7,031 nucleotides of DNA from Balneolaceae bacterium. GTDB taxonomy: Bacteria > Bacteroidota > Rhodothermia > Balneolales > Balneolaceae. The notes below the pieces were generated by a model that saw nothing but the letters and a program-made list of their open reading frames with translations, was not told the DNA's origin and searched no databases. The stretch covers positions 1-7,031 of the forward strand of contig SKGY01000242.1 of NCBI GenBank assembly GCA_007117235.1. Reading direction: 5' to 3'. This document shows, in pieces, positions 5,801-7,031 of this stretch. Numbering within the stretch: the stretch's first letter is position 1; the number at the start of each line of letters is the position of its first letter. Made by a program: the position numbers and the translations under genes.

Positions 5801-7031
5801 ATGGAAAATTATAAACTTGAAGAGATTTCACTTGAAGCAATAACTAAGTTGATTGAAGAGAGAGATCCCCATCAAACAGAGTTTCAGCAGGCGATTCATG
5901 AGGTTATGGAAGATGTTATTCCATTTGTGAAAGAGAATGGAAAGTACTCCAATCCAGGATTGCTGGAGCGTCTGGTAGAACCTGAGCGTGCTGTGATGTT
6001 TAGAATTCCATGGGAAGATGACGAAGGGAAATACAGGGTAAATCGCGGGTATCGTGTCCAGTTCAACAGTGCACTCGGGCCCTACAAAGGCGGTCTGCGT
6101 TTTCATCCCTCAGTGAACCTTAGCATCATTAAGTTTCTAGCCTTTGAGCAGACGTTCAAGAACAGCTTGACGGGACTTCCGCTTGGAGGAGGTAAAGGCG
6201 GTTCGGATTTTAATCCCCGTGGTAAGTCTGATGGTGAAATCATGAGGTTTTGTCAAAGCTTTATGAATGAGCTATATCGCTATGTATCAAAAGACACAGA
6301 TGTGCCGGCCGGAGACATTGGTGTGGGTGAACGTGAAATTGGTTATATGTTTGGCCAATATAAACGCCTGACTGCTGAATTTTCCGGTGTGTTAACTGGG
6401 AAGGGTCTTGCCTATGGCGGAAGTAAAGTTCGTTTACAGGCAACCGGATTTGGCCTGCTCTACTTTGTGAGAGAGATGTTAAAGCAGAAAGACCATGCTC
6501 TTGATGAAAAAAAAGTAGTTATTTCCGGGTCGGGTAATGTTGCCCAATACGCCTGCGAGAAGGCGATACAACTTGGTGCTAAAGTAATTTCTATGTCAGA
6601 TTCTGACGGATACATTATTGATGAAGATGGAATTACTGAAGAGAAACTGAAGTGGATTAAAGAGCTGAAAAACGATAGGAGTGGCAGAATCAAAGAGTAC
6701 ACCAAAGAGTTTGACTGTGAATTCAGCGAAGGCAAACCTTGGACTTTAAAATGTGACATTGCGCTGCCTTGCGCCACTCAAAATGAGATTGAGGAGTCAG
6801 ATGCTAAATCACTGATTAAGAATAAAGTTATCTGTGTAGCAGAAGGGGCAAATATGCCCTGTACTGATAAGGCTGTAAAAGCCTTTCAAAAAGCAGGTGT
6901 TCTTTACGCTCCGGGTAAAGCATCAAATGCAGGCGGTGTGGCTGTGTCAGGGTTGGAGATGACTCAAAACTCAGAACGCCTCTCTTGGAGCTTTGATGAT
7001 GTTGATGAAAAGCTGGTAAATATCATGCAGA
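5801..7031 (+). CDS. gdhA: NADP-type glutamate dehydrogenase (hexameric), 3'-truncated by window edge
   Basis: This enzyme makes glutamate from 2-oxoglutarate, ammonium and reduced cofactor in the cytosol, linking nitrogen assimilation to the TCA cycle. The frame runs from ATG at 5801 to the right edge, 410 codons of an expected total of about 447-450. It aligns along its whole length with E. coli GdhA as I remember it. The substrate-binding and catalytic segment includes GPYKGGLRFHPSVN (K96), FKNSLT (K120), LPLGGGKGGSDF (K132) and DVPAGDIGVGEREIG (D172); the K96-K132 spacing equals K92-K128 of E. coli. The Rossmann domain has GSGNVA at 243-248 and later PCATQNE, VAEGANMP and APGKASNAGGVAVSGLEM. 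The start is supported by the match of the N-terminus to E. coli (ERDPHQTEF versus KRDPNQTEF). NADP use is inferred from overall similarity; the loop after the second Rossmann strand reads SDSDGYIID, slightly different from SDSSGTVVD of E. coli, so cofactor preference is not certain. Confidence 0.96.
   Translation, partial: MENYKLEEISLEAITKLIEERDPHQTEFQQAIHEVMEDVIPFVKENGKYSNPGLLERLVEPERAVMFRIPWEDDEGKYRVNRGYRVQFNSALGPYKGGLRFHPSVNLSIIKFLAFEQTFKNSLTGLPLGGGKGGSDFNPRGKSDGEIMRFCQSFMNELYRYVSKDTDVPAGDIGVGEREIGYMFGQYKRLTAEFSGVLTGKGLAYGGSKVRLQATGFGLLYFVREMLKQKDHALDEKKVVISGSGNVAQYACEKAIQLGAKVISMSDSDGYIIDEDGITEEKLKWIKELKNDRSGRIKEYTKEFDCEFSEGKPWTLKCDIALPCATQNEIEESDAKSLIKNKVICVAEGANMPCTDKAVKAFQKAGVLYAPGKASNAGGVAVSGLEMTQNSERLSWSFDDVDEKLVNIMQ

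Noticed and set aside
5828..6106. 92-codon open frame on the - strand over the gdhA N-terminal region
   Set aside because: It is antisense to conserved gdhA codons and has no domain or upstream signals.
6460..6777. 105-codon open frame on the - strand inside gdhA
   Set aside because: It lies wholly within a strongly conserved gene on the other strand and its translation is low-complexity Ser/Leu-rich with no recognisable domain. Treated as a shadow.
1..7031. A defence system, mobile element or biosynthetic cluster
   Set aside because: All genes belong to common chromosomal families, and no transposase, integrase, nuclease, repeats, tRNA junction or compositional break was seen.

Overview
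The window looks like ordinary chromosomal DNA from a moderately AT-rich Gram-negative bacterium of the Bacteroidota/Balneolota/Rhodothermota group. I base this on the Bacteroidota-style histidine kinase C-terminus, a YaiO-family outer-membrane barrel with an 'AQ'-type signal cleavage site, a lipoprotein signal with a relaxed lipobox, and the near absence of Shine-Dalgarno sequences before the starts. The genus is not determined; a Balneolaceae-like marine lineage is my guess. I see no rRNA, tRNA, CRISPR, insertion sequence, phage gene or attachment site.

Layout. (1) Bases 2-499, + strand: the C-terminal end of a sensor histidine kinase (ATP-binding domain), cut by the left edge. (2) Bases 535-2883, - strand: three tightly packed genes that read as one operon. 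In transcription order these are a two-domain rhodanese-type sulfurtransferase with a lipoprotein signal, a YaiO-family outer-membrane beta-barrel (TTG start, 10 bp after the previous stop), and a YedJ-like HD-domain phosphohydrolase (TAATG overlap with the barrel gene). (3) Bases 2884-3010: a 127-bp divergent intergenic region that must hold promoters for both directions. (4) Bases 3011-5734, + strand: a complete P2-type (Ca2+-ATPase-like) cation pump of 907 residues. (5) Bases 5801-7031, + strand: an NADP-type glutamate dehydrogenase (gdhA), 66 bp downstream of the pump and cut by the right edge after 410 codons.

How the genes relate. The rhodanese and barrel are both predicted to be exported, to the periplasm/envelope and outer membrane, while the HD protein is cytoplasmic; their tight packing suggests co-expression, but no shared pathway is evident. 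The pump and gdhA are co-directional and may be co-transcribed, since no convincing terminator lies between them, but again no functional link is obvious. The most notable points are the cation-site substitutions in the pump (the M6 Asp is Ala and the M8 Glu is Gln relative to SERCA) and the unexplained rhodanese-barrel-HD operon. I did not find evidence for a new defence, mobile or biosynthetic system here.
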